This document shows, piece after piece, positions 44,001 to 52,262 of a DNA stretch of 64,000 nucleotides. The notes beneath the pieces were generated by a model that was not told the origin of the DNA, made no database searches, and saw only the letters and a program-made list of their open reading frames with translations. Source of the DNA: Micavibrio_A sp041655955 (GTDB taxonomy: Bacteria; Pseudomonadota; Alphaproteobacteria; Micavibrionales; Micavibrionaceae); NCBI GenBank assembly GCA_041655955.1, contig JBBAEN010000002.1, forward strand, positions 558,001 through 622,000, given 5' to 3'. Each line of letters begins with the position of its first letter. Positions within the stretch are counted from its first letter, which is position 1. A program made the translations under genes and the position numbers.

Positions 44001-44795
44001 GTCGGGCGTACGCGTCTGGGGGACGTTAGAGCCCCACATGATGATGAAGCCTGAATTATACCAGTCCGCACTTTCCGGCACATCCGTCTGTTCGCCCCAT
44101 GTCTGGGGGCTGGAAGGCGGAAGATCGCAATACCAGTCATAAAAACTCATGCACACGCCGCCCAGAAGGGACATATAGCGCGAACCGGCGGCATAGGAAA
44201 TCATCGACATGGCCGGAATAGGGGAAAAGCCGATGATGCGGTCGGGGCCGTGCGCCTTGATGGTGTGAATATTCGCGGCGGCGACGATTTCATTGGCTTC
44301 GTCCCATCCGGCGCGCACGAAACCGCCAAGGCCGCGCACTTTCTGGTAGGATTGCCTTAAAATAGGATCGGCCTGAATTGCCGCCCACGCCTTGACGGGA
44401 TCGCCGCCGACCTGCTCCTTTGTCTTACGCCACAGAATAAGGAGCCGTTTACGCACCATCGGGTATTTCAGGCGGTTCGCCGAGTAGATATACCAGCTGT
44501 AACTAGCCCCGCGCGAGCAGCCGCGCGGTTCGTGGTTGGGCAGGTCGGGACGGGTGCGCGGATAGTCGGTTTGCTGTGTTTCCCACGTAATCAGGCCGTT
44601 TTTTACATAGATTTTCCAGGAGCAGGAGCCGGTGCAATTGACGCCATGGGTAGAGCGCACGACTTTGTCATGCGCCCAGCGGTTGCGGTAGGAGTTTTCC
44701 CATGCCCGGTTTTCATCCGTCGTGATGCCGTGGCCGTTGGAGAACGGCTCGCGCTTTTGTGAAAAATAGCTAATCCGGTCAATGAAATAACTCAT
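41067..44795 (-). CDS. narG: respiratory nitrate reductase alpha subunit NarG
   Basis: The 1242-residue molybdenum subunit, which reduces nitrate to nitrite on the cytoplasmic side of the membrane. The N-terminal FS0 cluster motif is STHGVNCTGSCSWK, with a His ligand and Cys residues, followed by a Mo-bis-MGD domain over the full length. The start SYFIDRISYFSQKREPF resembles the vestigial Tat region of other NarG proteins. GAGGAG lies 9 nt before the ATG at 44795. An FNR box 52 nt upstream gives a leader of about 17 nt. Confidence 0.97.
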   Translation of the reverse strand: MSYFIDRISYFSQKREPFSNGHGITTDENRAWENSYRNRWAHDKVVRSTHGVNCTGSCSWKIYVKNGLITWETQQTDYPRTRPDLPNHEPRGCSRGASYSWYIYSANRLKYPMVRKRLLILWRKTKEQVGGDPVKAWAAIQADPILRQSYQKVRGLGGFVRAGWDEANEIVAAANIHTIKAHGPDRIIGFSPIPAMSMISYAAGSRYMSLLGGVCMSFYDWYCDLPPSSPQTWGEQTDVPESADWYNSGFIIMWGSNVPQTRTPDAHFMTEARYKGTQVVTITPDYSEASKFGDIWLNPRQGTDAALGMAMGHVILKEFHLKNPSEYFDDYCRAYSDMPFLVKLEQHDGRLVPGRMVRASDFKGNLNESNNPEWKTVCFDEETGDITVPTGSIGFRWGEEGKWNIVPADSQTGKAIRPRKTLLGTHDDIVKVAFPYFGGQIHEHDYFKTNDHEDILERNIPVRILDLNGERVAVACVFDLLCAQYGIKRDGLGGDHVTDSYEDNIPYTPKWQESITGVSAEQAVQVARAFAQNAHVTKGKSMIIIGAAMNHWYHMDMNYRAAINMLVFCGCIGQSGGGWSHYVGQEKLRPQTGWTPLAFALDWSRPPRQQNSTSFFYAHTDQWRYETLQLDEILSPLADKSRYTGTLIDCNIRSERMGWLPSAPQLEENPLELVAKAESEGRDPVDYVVDRLSRGDLRMSCEDPDNPANWPRNMFVWRSNILGSSGKGHEYFLKHFLGTQHGVQGKDLGHEGKGRSTEVVWHDEAPEGKLDLVVTLDFRMSTTCIYSDIVLPTASWYEKNDLNTSDMHPFIHPLSKAIDPVWQSKSDWEIYKGFAKKFSELCAGHLGVEKEIVLTPIQHDTAGELSQPDVKEWRKGECPLIPGKTAPAMKVVERDYPATYERFTSLGPLMEKLGNGGKGIGWNADNEVEFLKKLSGEKDGRAKIITDIDACETVLSLAPETNGEVAVKAWAALSKITGRDHTHLALPKEEEKIRFRDIQAQPRKIISSPTWSGLESEHVCYNAGYTNVHEFIPWRTLTGRQQLYQDHPWMIDFGEALVSYRPPINTGTVKHMLDKHGKESPTILLNFITPHQKWGIHSTYTDNLHMLTLSRGGPIVWVSEVDAQKIDVKDNDWLEVFNANGAIVARAVVSQRVNEGMMMMYHAQEKIVHTPGSKITNARGGIHNSVTRATVKPTHMIGGYAHLSYGFNYYGTVGSNRDEFVIVRRMDKVDWMDEPAAMEAAE

Positions 44796-44847
44796 ATCTT
44801 ATGGCTCCTCATGCCGGCCATTCATGCAGTTTTTCCGCATCCGGCCC

Positions 44848-44861
44848 TTGATCTGAATCAA
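44848..44861. promoter_or_regulatory. FNR-type box of the narGHJI operon
   Basis: TTGAT-CTGA-ATCAA is perfect. It lies between the narK stop (44874) and the narG start (44795), so narG can be transcribed independently of narK. No strong -10 is visible at the expected place, only CATGAA near 44821-44826. Confidence 0.85.
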
Positions 44862-44873
44862 GGGCGCGGATTT

Positions 44874-47516
44874 TCAGCACTTTATCTCCGCCTTTTTGCG
44901 GGTATAGAAAAACCACGTCATGAAAATACACAGCACATAAAAGCCCGCAAATATCCATAGTGCCGCATCCGGCCCGCCGGTCACTGCGATCGACGTGCCA
45001 TAGCTTTTCGGGATGAAGAATGCGCCGAAAGCGCCGATGGCCGAGCTGAAGCCGATAACGGCGGCCGATTCGCGCTCCGCCGCCTTGCGCACCTCATCTT
45101 CCGGCTGTCCCGCCAGTGCTTTTTTACGATCCTGCCAGAAAATGGACGGGATCATCTGGAAGGTCGAGGCGTTGCCAATTCCCGTTGCGGCAAAGAGCAA
45201 GAGGAACATGGCGAAAAACCCATAAAACGCGCCGGGCTGTTCCTTGATGCCGAGGAAATAAAGAACGCCCATCGTCCCCAGAATCATGACGGCAAAGACC
45301 CAAAAAGTCACGCGCCCGCCGCCGAATTTATCAGCAGCCCAGCCGCTTCCCGCCCGCGTCAGGGCGCCGACAAGCGGCCCGATAAAGGCAAGTTGCAAAG
45401 AGTTGACTGCCGGAAACTGGGATTGGGCGAGCAGGGGAAAGGCGGCGGAAAAACCGATGAAAGAGCCGAACGTCCCGACATAAAGCACACACATGATCCA
45501 GTTATGCTTGCGCTCGAAAATAGCCATCTGGGAGGCGATGGAGGCGCGCACATCGGCGATGTCATTCATGAAGAACCACGATAAGACCGCCGACAGCGCA
45601 ATAAACGGCACCCATATAAAGGCGGCGTTTTGTACCCAAAGCTGTGTTTCCCCTGCGTCCTGCGCGCCTCCGGCAAGCCCGCCGAAGATATTATAGACAA
45701 CCACGATCGGAACCAGGAACTGCACCGCGCTGACGCCGAGATTGCCAAGGCCGGCATTCAGCGCCAGTGCGTTTCCTTTTTCCTTCTTCGGAAAGAAGAA
45801 GGCGATATTCGCCATGCTGGACGCGAAATTGCCGCCGCCGAATCCGCATAAAAGCGCCAGCAGCAGGAAAATGACATAGGGGGTTTGCGGATCCTGCACG
45901 GCAAGCCCGATGCCGATGGCGGGCACCAAAAGCGCCGCCGTGCTGATCGCCGTCCAGCGCCGCCCGCCGAAAATCGGCACCATGAAGGAATAGAAGATGC
46001 GCAAGGTCGCGCCTGACAATCCGGGGAGCGCCGCCAGCCAGAAAAGCTGTTCGGTTGTAAAGTCAAAGCCGATATTCCTCAGATTGACGACCACCACGCT
46101 CCAGACCATCCAGAGCGCGAAAGCAAGGAACAGCGCCGGCACGGAAAGCCATAGATTCCTGTGGGCGATTCTGTTGCCTTCTTCCTTCCAGAAGGCCTCG
46201 TCCTCGGGCTTCCAGACTTTCAGGACGGGGCCGCCGCGCTCAAGCTCCGTAAAATAGGCGGGCCTCACGATTTCGGGGAATTTTTCCCGCTCCATCAAGC
46301 GGATGGATACGTGCATCCAGAGGAACGCGATGGCGACCAGAACGAACATCAGCATGAAACAGCCTGTCCAGATATTCAAATAATCGTTCATAAGGCCGAA
46401 ACAAAGCGGCAGGAAAAACCCGCCCAGCCCCCCGATCAGGCCGACGATGCCGGCAACGGAACCGACATCGTTCGGATAATAAACGGGAATATGCTTGTAG
46501 ATGGCGGCTTTGCCCAGCGACATGAAAAAGCCAAGGACAAAGATGATGAGTGTGAACGAAGCCGGCCCCCAGCCAAAGCTGAAGGCAATGTCTCCCTCTA
46601 TGCCGTGGACGAGATAATCCGTTTTCGGGTAGGAGAGGAAAAAACAGCAAATAGAGCAGGCGATGAATGTCCAGTACATGACGGCGCGTGCGCCGTATTT
46701 ATCGGAAAGATGCCCGCCGATAGCGCGGAAAAGAGAGCCTGCGACGGAGAAAAGGGCGGCCAGAACGCCTGCCGTCTTGATATCCATCTCATAAACGCCG
46801 ACATAATAGCGGGGCAGCCACAGGGCCAGTGCGACAAAGCCGCCAAACACAAAAAAGTAATAGAGTGAAAAGCGCCAGACTTGTAATTTCCCCAAAGGCT
46901 TCAATGATTCCATCATGGATTTGGGCGCGGCGCGGGCGGCTTTTTGCGCCCTTATTTGCGGCTCGTCTTTCGTGAAGAGCCAGAAGAGCGCGGCCATTGC
47001 GACGAGTGCAAGCGCCCAGATTTGGGCGACAACATGCCAGCCATAGGAAACCATGACAAAAGGCGCGGCAAATTTTGTGACTGCCGCGCCGATATTGCCC
47101 ATGCCGTAAACGCCAAGCGCGGTGCCCTGATGCTCCTTGTCATACCATTTAGACAGATAGGCGATTCCCACGACGAAGCTTCCCCCCGAAAGCCCGACGC
47201 CTAAAGCGGTAAGGAGCATCATTTCATAAGTGTCCGCATAAGTCAGACACCATGTAAAAAAGGCCGAGGAAAGCATCACTGCCATAAAGATGGGCCTGCC
47301 GCCATACTGATCGGCCCAGATTCCCAAAAACAACCTGACAAGCGACCCGGTGAGGATGGGCGTGCCGATCAGTAAGCTGAACTGGGTATCGCTCAGCCCC
47401 ATCTCTTCTTTGATCTGGACGCCGATAATGGCAAAAATCGTCCAGACGGCAAAGCAGATTGTAAAGGCCAGTGTTGTAAGGGAAAGCGTGAATTTCTGGC
47501 TTGTTTCTGAGGCCAT
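44874..47516 (-). CDS. narK: fused NarK1-NarK2 nitrate/nitrite transporter
   Basis: An 880-residue protein of two complete major-facilitator modules. The first (about 10-430) has KHIPVYYPNDVGSVAGIVG and GLIGGLGGFFLPL, typical of NarK1 nitrate/proton symporters. The second (about 465-880) has FASSMANIAFFFPKKEKGNAL and GLGNLGVSAVQFL, typical of NarK2 nitrate/nitrite antiporters. A cytoplasmic linker of about 60 residues joins them. Such fusions are known in Paracoccus and relatives. The start at 47516 follows AGGA by 6 nt. Confidence 0.95.
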   Translation of the reverse strand: MASETSQKFTLSLTTLAFTICFAVWTIFAIIGVQIKEEMGLSDTQFSLLIGTPILTGSLVRLFLGIWADQYGGRPIFMAVMLSSAFFTWCLTYADTYEMMLLTALGVGLSGGSFVVGIAYLSKWYDKEHQGTALGVYGMGNIGAAVTKFAAPFVMVSYGWHVVAQIWALALVAMAALFWLFTKDEPQIRAQKAARAAPKSMMESLKPLGKLQVWRFSLYYFFVFGGFVALALWLPRYYVGVYEMDIKTAGVLAALFSVAGSLFRAIGGHLSDKYGARAVMYWTFIACSICCFFLSYPKTDYLVHGIEGDIAFSFGWGPASFTLIIFVLGFFMSLGKAAIYKHIPVYYPNDVGSVAGIVGLIGGLGGFFLPLCFGLMNDYLNIWTGCFMLMFVLVAIAFLWMHVSIRLMEREKFPEIVRPAYFTELERGGPVLKVWKPEDEAFWKEEGNRIAHRNLWLSVPALFLAFALWMVWSVVVVNLRNIGFDFTTEQLFWLAALPGLSGATLRIFYSFMVPIFGGRRWTAISTAALLVPAIGIGLAVQDPQTPYVIFLLLALLCGFGGGNFASSMANIAFFFPKKEKGNALALNAGLGNLGVSAVQFLVPIVVVYNIFGGLAGGAQDAGETQLWVQNAAFIWVPFIALSAVLSWFFMNDIADVRASIASQMAIFERKHNWIMCVLYVGTFGSFIGFSAAFPLLAQSQFPAVNSLQLAFIGPLVGALTRAGSGWAADKFGGGRVTFWVFAVMILGTMGVLYFLGIKEQPGAFYGFFAMFLLLFAATGIGNASTFQMIPSIFWQDRKKALAGQPEDEVRKAAERESAAVIGFSSAIGAFGAFFIPKSYGTSIAVTGGPDAALWIFAGFYVLCIFMTWFFYTRKKAEIKC

Positions 47517-47597
47517 CGTTAATCCTGTCAAGATATGCTAATGATGTTGTGGTTTTTAAAAAATGGAAAAGACTTTATTTCCTGCCTGTTTACGCCT

Positions 47598-47668
47598 AAT
47601 ATCGCACGCATGGTGGAAGGCTGACTTGATTCAGATCAAGGCCTGAAAATATACAAAACACTTATAGA
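47598..47668. promoter_or_regulatory. divergent FNR-type promoters of narK and the Fnr-like regulator
   Basis: One perfect box TTGAT-TCAG-ATCAA (47626-47639) serves both directions. For narK the -10 is GATATT at 47598-47603 (start near 47591, leader about 75 nt). For the regulator it is TATAGA at 47663-47668 (start near 47675, leader about 10 nt). Both give a -41.5 type geometry. Confidence 0.85.
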
Positions 47669-47684
47669 TAGATGACGGAATGTC

Positions 47685-48425
47685 ATGATCGTCCTGCCTA
47701 AAGATATTGCAGACGTAAGGCGCCCCCAGCTGTTTGACGGTCTGGAAGAGGACAGCCTGCAAAAAATTCTGGCGCACTCTGTCATGCAGGAGCATGAAAC
47801 AGCAAAAATCCTTGTCCAGCAGGGCGACGCCCCGGAAGGCATTTATCTCATCATCGAAGGCTCTGCCAAAACCCTGCGCCTTAATGAAGAGGGCGGAGAG
47901 GCGACCATAAGGATGCTGGGCGCAGGCGATACCTGCATGGAGGCGGTTTTATTCATGGGCGGGCCTTCGCCCATTTCCGTCCAGACTTTAAGCAAATGCA
48001 AGCTGCTTATGATCCCTGAGAAAATCGTCAGGGGCCATGTTCTTGCAGACGCAAAATTTGCCGTCAATATTCTTCGCATCGTCACGCGCCACTATAAAAA
48101 CGCCATGCATCAAATCGATGCCATGCAGATTAAATCACCGTTGCAGCGGGTGGGATATTATTTCCTGACAAAACATCTCGAAGCCGGGCACGAGGATCTG
48201 CAATTCACCCTGCCGTTTAAAAAACAGATTATCGCGAATTATCTGGGCATGACGCCGGAAACATTCTCCCGCACCCTAAGGCAGATGAAGGCCATTGGGG
48301 TCAGCGTCGAAGATGATATGATCCGTTTGCAAGACGCCTATTCCCTGTGCCATTTTTGTGATTCCGACACGGCTTCCCAATGCCCCGGCTATGGTGACGA
48401 TTGCAGCGAATGCCCCCTGCATTAA
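47685..48425 (+). CDS. Crp/Fnr family regulator with C-terminal cysteine cluster
   Basis: A 246-residue regulator: sensor barrel (about 15-125), dimer helix, and a winged HTH with NYLGMTPETFSRTLRQM near residue 190, whose E-xx-S-R fits TTGAT half-sites. There is no N-terminal Cys cluster. Instead the last 25 residues hold five Cys (222, 225, 233, 240, 243), spaced C-x2-C-x7-C-x6-C-x2-C. A C-terminal iron-sulfur cluster is known in Bacillus Fnr, which suggests oxygen sensing here too. It is divergent from narK across a shared FNR box and may regulate itself. Its end overlaps convergent moeA by 4 nt. Confidence 0.85.
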   Translation: MIVLPKDIADVRRPQLFDGLEEDSLQKILAHSVMQEHETAKILVQQGDAPEGIYLIIEGSAKTLRLNEEGGEATIRMLGAGDTCMEAVLFMGGPSPISVQTLSKCKLLMIPEKIVRGHVLADAKFAVNILRIVTRHYKNAMHQIDAMQIKSPLQRVGYYFLTKHLEAGHEDLQFTLPFKKQIIANYLGMTPETFSRTLRQMKAIGVSVEDDMIRLQDAYSLCHFCDSDTASQCPGYGDDCSECPLH

Positions 48426-49648
48426 GGCAGGAGAGGGCGGGTTTCCACGATATCGCCTGACTTCACGGTTCCCTGCCCTTCGGGAACGTCAATCCAGCAA
48501 TTCATGCGAAGGAAAGGGCTTGCCTTAAAGGATTCCTGCCCGTCCAGAATCTCCACGGTTACGGAGCCGTCTTTGCGATATTCAAGCCGCCCCTTCAAAA
48601 CCATGTGCAAGCCGGGCTTTTTAGAAAAATCATTTACGGCGCGCGCGTAAACGGGCGGGCCGGATGCCTGCCCTTGCATGATGCGCAGGGCTTCCATCAC
48701 GAGAAAACGCAGCCCCGCCGCCGTGGCCACCGGATTCCCCGGCAGGCCGAAATAAAGCGCGCCGGAAGGCATCTCCGCAAACAGGTTCGGCCTGCCGGGT
48801 TTCAGCTTAATCTTGTGATAGAGGATCCGCGCCCCTGATTTTTCCAACCCTTCTTTAACGAAATCAAAACTGCCTGCGGATACGGCGCCTGAGGAGATGA
48901 TGATGTCATAGCCTTCACCATCGGCTTCGGCGAGAATTTTTGCAAAATGATCGGGATCGTCACGGACGGTATTTTGAACCTTGATATCCGCTCCGCACGC
49001 TGTGAGGAAAGAAACGGCATAAAATTTGTTCGAATTGTAAATCTCGCCTGTTTGAAGGGCGGCGCCCAGCTCATCGACAATCTCCGCCCCGGTCGGGATA
49101 AAAAGGATTTTCGGTTTCCTGAAGACGGCAATCTCCGCAATCCCCAGCGTGGCGAGAGGGAGGATATGCGCCACTGTGATTCTTTCCTCTTTGGAAAGAA
49201 TCGGATCGCCTTTTTTAAAATCCTCTCCGGCATAACGGATATGCTCTCCGGCCACGGGCTTGTTCCTGAAGGTGACGCTATCGCCGTCAATGGTGACATT
49301 TTCTATGGGGACGATGGCCTCGGTTCCGGCGGGCAGAACGGCGCCTGTCATCACATGCCAACAGGTTCCTTTTTCAAGAGTTTCCCCTTCAAGATATTTT
49401 CCGGCGCCAATCGTGCCTGCTTTCCTGAGAGTGACGGGGTTTAAATCGCTTGCTGCTTCGAGGTCGGCCAGATGCACGGCGAAACCGTCCATTGCCGAAT
49501 TGTCAAAAGGCTGGATAGTAAGGCCCGCAACCAGCTCTTCCGCGCATATGCGCCCGGCCGCATCCGCTAAAATAATTTTTTCGACGACCGGCTTTTTGGC
49601 AAGGGCCGTTTCCCGGATAATGCGCCGCGCGCTTTCATAATCAATCAT
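48422..49648 (-). CDS. moeA: molybdopterin molybdenumtransferase MoeA
   Basis: MoeA inserts molybdate into adenylated molybdopterin. All domains are visible in 408 residues: PFDNSAMDGFAVH near 47, VMTGAVLPAGTEAIVPIE near 100, IPTGAEIVD near 185, the MogA-like GAVSAGSFDFVKEGL near 250 and GLPGNPVATA near 295. It is convergent with the Fnr-like gene and divergent from ubiT. The shared FNR-type box and TAAAAC at 49658-49663 place the transcript start about 2 nt before the ATG, with no ribosome site, suggesting leaderless translation. Confidence 0.95.
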   Translation of the reverse strand: MIDYESARRIIRETALAKKPVVEKIILADAAGRICAEELVAGLTIQPFDNSAMDGFAVHLADLEAASDLNPVTLRKAGTIGAGKYLEGETLEKGTCWHVMTGAVLPAGTEAIVPIENVTIDGDSVTFRNKPVAGEHIRYAGEDFKKGDPILSKEERITVAHILPLATLGIAEIAVFRKPKILFIPTGAEIVDELGAALQTGEIYNSNKFYAVSFLTACGADIKVQNTVRDDPDHFAKILAEADGEGYDIIISSGAVSAGSFDFVKEGLEKSGARILYHKIKLKPGRPNLFAEMPSGALYFGLPGNPVATAAGLRFLVMEALRIMQGQASGPPVYARAVNDFSKKPGLHMVLKGRLEYRKDGSVTVEILDGQESFKASPFLRMNCWIDVPEGQGTVKSGDIVETRPLLP

Positions 49649-49684
49649 GACAATCTGTTTTTATCACCGTTAATGTTAAGGCGT

Positions 49685-49698
49685 TTGATCTGGGTCAA
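49685..49698. promoter_or_regulatory. FNR-type box shared by moeA and ubiT
   Basis: TTGAT-CTGG-GTCAA has one mismatch from the palindrome. Its centre is 43.5 nt from the moeA ATG and exactly 41.5 nt from the ubiT ATG. The ubiT -10 TAGTAT (49721-49726) and the moeA -10 TAAAAC (49658-49663) are both correctly spaced, which makes both transcripts leaderless. Confidence 0.82.
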
Positions 49699-49732
49699 AT
49701 ATGGCCCGCTTGGCACAGAATAGTATGCCTGC

Positions 49733-50272
49733 ATGAAGGATGCCACCGATTCCAGTGCCGAACAGCCCTCGCGCCCCTTTTCTTTCGGGAAAGGGCTATA
49801 TTTTTTGGCCGCGCCTTTGCCTGTCCCCTTGATCAATATCGTCCTGGGCAGGCTGATAAGGGCGATGGGAAAAAACAGGCCGGAGATTTTCAGCAGGCTG
49901 GAAGGCCATCATCATAAATGGTTTTTGATCGATCCCGTGAATTTGCCCTTTGTACTCTGTCTGAGGCCGGATCCGCGCAGGCCCCAATTAAAATCCTGCC
50001 GGAGGCATGGCGCCCCTGCGGCTGACAGCAGGATTGCGGGGACGTTCCTGACATTGCTTGGCATGATTGACGGGCGTTATGACGGCGACGCGTTGTTTTT
50101 CGCGAGGGATTTATGCGTGGAAGGCGATACGGAAGCCGTCGTTTGCCTCAGGAACGCCCTTGATGACGTGGATGGCAGCATCATGGACGACATCGCCGCT
50201 TTTTTCGGGGGGCCGATACCGCGTTTTTTAAAATTTGCAAGAAAGGTAAGCGCCAATGTCCATGATGCATAG
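49733..50272 (+). CDS. ubiT: UbiT, SCP2-domain lipid carrier for anaerobic ubiquinone synthesis
   Basis: A 179-residue SCP2-type protein (E. coli YhbT) that with UbiU and UbiV supports oxygen-independent hydroxylation of ubiquinone precursors. Matching features are PLPVPLINIVLGRLI near residue 29, a hydrophobic pocket region, and the late segment GDTEAVVCLRNALDDVD. The start at 49733 has no ribosome site, and the -10 TAGTAT places the first transcribed base at the A of the ATG. Its end overlaps ubiU by 17 nt. Confidence 0.9.
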   Translation: MKDATDSSAEQPSRPFSFGKGLYFLAAPLPVPLINIVLGRLIRAMGKNRPEIFSRLEGHHHKWFLIDPVNLPFVLCLRPDPRRPQLKSCRRHGAPAADSRIAGTFLTLLGMIDGRYDGDALFFARDLCVEGDTEAVVCLRNALDDVDGSIMDDIAAFFGGPIPRFLKFARKVSANVHDA

Positions 50273-51263
50273 GCCGGAGCTTGTCTGCCCCGCCGGGACG
50301 CCGGCGGCCCTCAGGACAGCGGTCGATTCCGGCGCCGACGCGGTTTATTGCGGTTTTAAAAACGCGACGAACGCGCGCAATTTTCCGGGCCTTAATTTTT
50401 CTCTCGATGAATTGAAGCCGGCCATAGAATATGCCCATGGAAAAGGTACAAAAGTGCTGCTGGCAACCAATACTTTTCCTCCGGCAGGGAAATTTGATCT
50501 GTGGAAAAAAGCGGTCGATGATGCTGCATGTCTGGGGATTGATGCCATCATCGTCGCGGATATCGGCGTTGCCGTTTACGCGCGCCGCCATCACCCCGAA
50601 TTGCGCCTGCATCTGTCGGTTCAGGCAGGGGCGCCGTCCGTCGAGGCCATAAAATATTATTGCGAGGAGTTCGGCATAAAACGCGTCGTCCTGCCGCGCA
50701 TCCTGACAATCCCCGAAATCAAATCCCTGAAACAGGAAATACCGTGCGAGATAGAGTGTTTCATTTTCGGCAATCACGGCCTGATGGCGGAGGGGCGTTG
50801 CAGCCTGACAAATTACGCGACCGGCCTATCGACGAATATGGACGGTGTATGTTCGCCCGCGAACCATGTCGCCTATGAAGAGGATAAAAACCGCAACCTG
50901 ACGGCCAAGCTCAATAATTTTACGATTGACTGTTTCTCCTGCACGCAAAACCCCGGCTATCCGACCATTTGCAAGGGGCGGTATCACGCGCCGCATAAAG
51001 AAGAGGCCTATTACGCCTTTGAGGAGCCGGTCAGCCTTAACCTCGCCGATCTTTTGCCAGAGCTTGTAAAGGCCGGCGTTGATGCTTTCAAAATCGAAGG
51101 GCGGCAGCGTTCCAAAGCCTATATTCAAAGCGTTGTTTCTTCGTGGAGGCAGGCTGTGGATTCCGTTCTGGCGGGAAATGCCATTGATATGCCGCATCTT
51201 TTGGCATTGACGGAAGGGCATAAGCAAACGCGCGGCGCCTATGAAACCAAACGGTGGAGATAA
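50256..51263 (+). CDS. ubiU: UbiU, U32-family O2-independent ubiquinone hydroxylase subunit
   Basis: A 335-residue U32 protein that with UbiV forms the 4Fe-4S hydroxylase using prephenate instead of oxygen. Signature parts are ELVCPAGTPAALRTAVDSGA at the start and FKIEGRQRSKAYI near the end. Cluster ligands Cys182, Cys199 and Cys239 are recognisable. In E. coli the first ligand sits in an ALC motif, but here that spot reads NHGL. Cys168 or Cys164 close by may take over. The start has AAGG 9 nt upstream. Confidence 0.92.
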   Translation: MSMMHRPELVCPAGTPAALRTAVDSGADAVYCGFKNATNARNFPGLNFSLDELKPAIEYAHGKGTKVLLATNTFPPAGKFDLWKKAVDDAACLGIDAIIVADIGVAVYARRHHPELRLHLSVQAGAPSVEAIKYYCEEFGIKRVVLPRILTIPEIKSLKQEIPCEIECFIFGNHGLMAEGRCSLTNYATGLSTNMDGVCSPANHVAYEEDKNRNLTAKLNNFTIDCFSCTQNPGYPTICKGRYHAPHKEEAYYAFEEPVSLNLADLLPELVKAGVDAFKIEGRQRSKAYIQSVVSSWRQAVDSVLAGNAIDMPHLLALTEGHKQTRGAYETKRWR

Positions 51264-51268
51264 AAGAC

Positions 51269-52177
51269 ATGGCTATAACGGGTAAACTCACTCTGGGGCC
51301 TGTATTATTCCACTGGCCTGCCGAGAAAAAGCGGGATTTTTATTTTCGAATCGCGGATGAAGCGCCCGTCGATACGGTATATCTGGGGGAGGTCGTCTGC
51401 TCAAAAAGAGCGCCGTTCTTTGAACAATATTATGCGGATGTTGCCGAACGGCTTGCCGGTGCGGGCAAGCGCGTGGTTTTTTCTTCCCTTGCCGAGGTCA
51501 TGATTCCGCGGGAAAGGAAAATGACCGCAGGTCTTTGCGAACTGGATGATTTCGAGGTCGAGGCCAACGATTCATCGGCCCTTTACCATCTTCGCGGCAG
51601 GCCGCACCGCATCGGCCAGTATTTCAATATATATAACGAAGAAACGCTTGCCCATCTGGTCAAAGGCGGTGCGACCCATGTCACGCTCCCTGCGGAATTG
51701 CCGAAGGATTCTCTGGCGCTTTTAAGCCAGGCGGCCAAGGCCCTTGGGGCCGGATTGGAAGTGCAGGTTTACGGGCGGGTCGGGCTGGCCTTGTCCGCGC
51801 GGTGCTATCATGCGCGCGCCCATGGCAGGGTAAAGGATAATTGCCAGTTTGTGTGCGAGGAAGACCCGGACGGATTGCCTTTAAAAACCCTTGGCGGGCA
51901 GGAGTTTCTTTGTGTGAACGGCGTCCAGACATTATCCCACACCTGCCTTAACCTGATACATGAAATGGATGAGATGAAAGAAATGGGCATCAATATTTTT
52001 CGTCTTTCGCCCCATGATTGCGACATGGTTTCAGTTTCAAAAACCTTTTCGGAAGTATTGTCGGGCCGCATCGCGCCCGAAGAAGCGGACAGGCTTATCG
52101 CCGAGTCGGGGCTGGACGCACCTTATTCCAACGGTTTTTATCACAGCAGGGAAGGCTATCGCTGGGAGCGCAGATAG
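51269..52177 (+). CDS. ubiV: UbiV, U32-family partner of UbiU
   Basis: A 302-residue U32 protein. LTLGPVLFHWPAEKKRDFYF at the start and YLGEVVCSKRAPF with Cys44 match UbiV. The three further cluster cysteines lie in the ARCYHARAHG and DNCQFVCEE segments near residues 178-198. ATG at 51269 lies 5 nt after the ubiU stop with GGAG about 9 nt upstream. The GTG at 51254 that would extend the frame overlaps ubiU and is not needed. Beside nar genes, ubiTUV would supply quinone for nitrate respiration. Confidence 0.92.
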   Translation: MAITGKLTLGPVLFHWPAEKKRDFYFRIADEAPVDTVYLGEVVCSKRAPFFEQYYADVAERLAGAGKRVVFSSLAEVMIPRERKMTAGLCELDDFEVEANDSSALYHLRGRPHRIGQYFNIYNEETLAHLVKGGATHVTLPAELPKDSLALLSQAAKALGAGLEVQVYGRVGLALSARCYHARAHGRVKDNCQFVCEEDPDGLPLKTLGGQEFLCVNGVQTLSHTCLNLIHEMDEMKEMGINIFRLSPHDCDMVSVSKTFSEVLSGRIAPEEADRLIAESGLDAPYSNGFYHSREGYRWERR

Positions 52178-52262
52178 ATTTTTTCCGCTTCTTTTGCCGA
52201 TAAAGCTTTGCCTGAAAAGATCTTAATCCGCCCGGCAGCGCCAGATCCAAAAACTGTGGATT

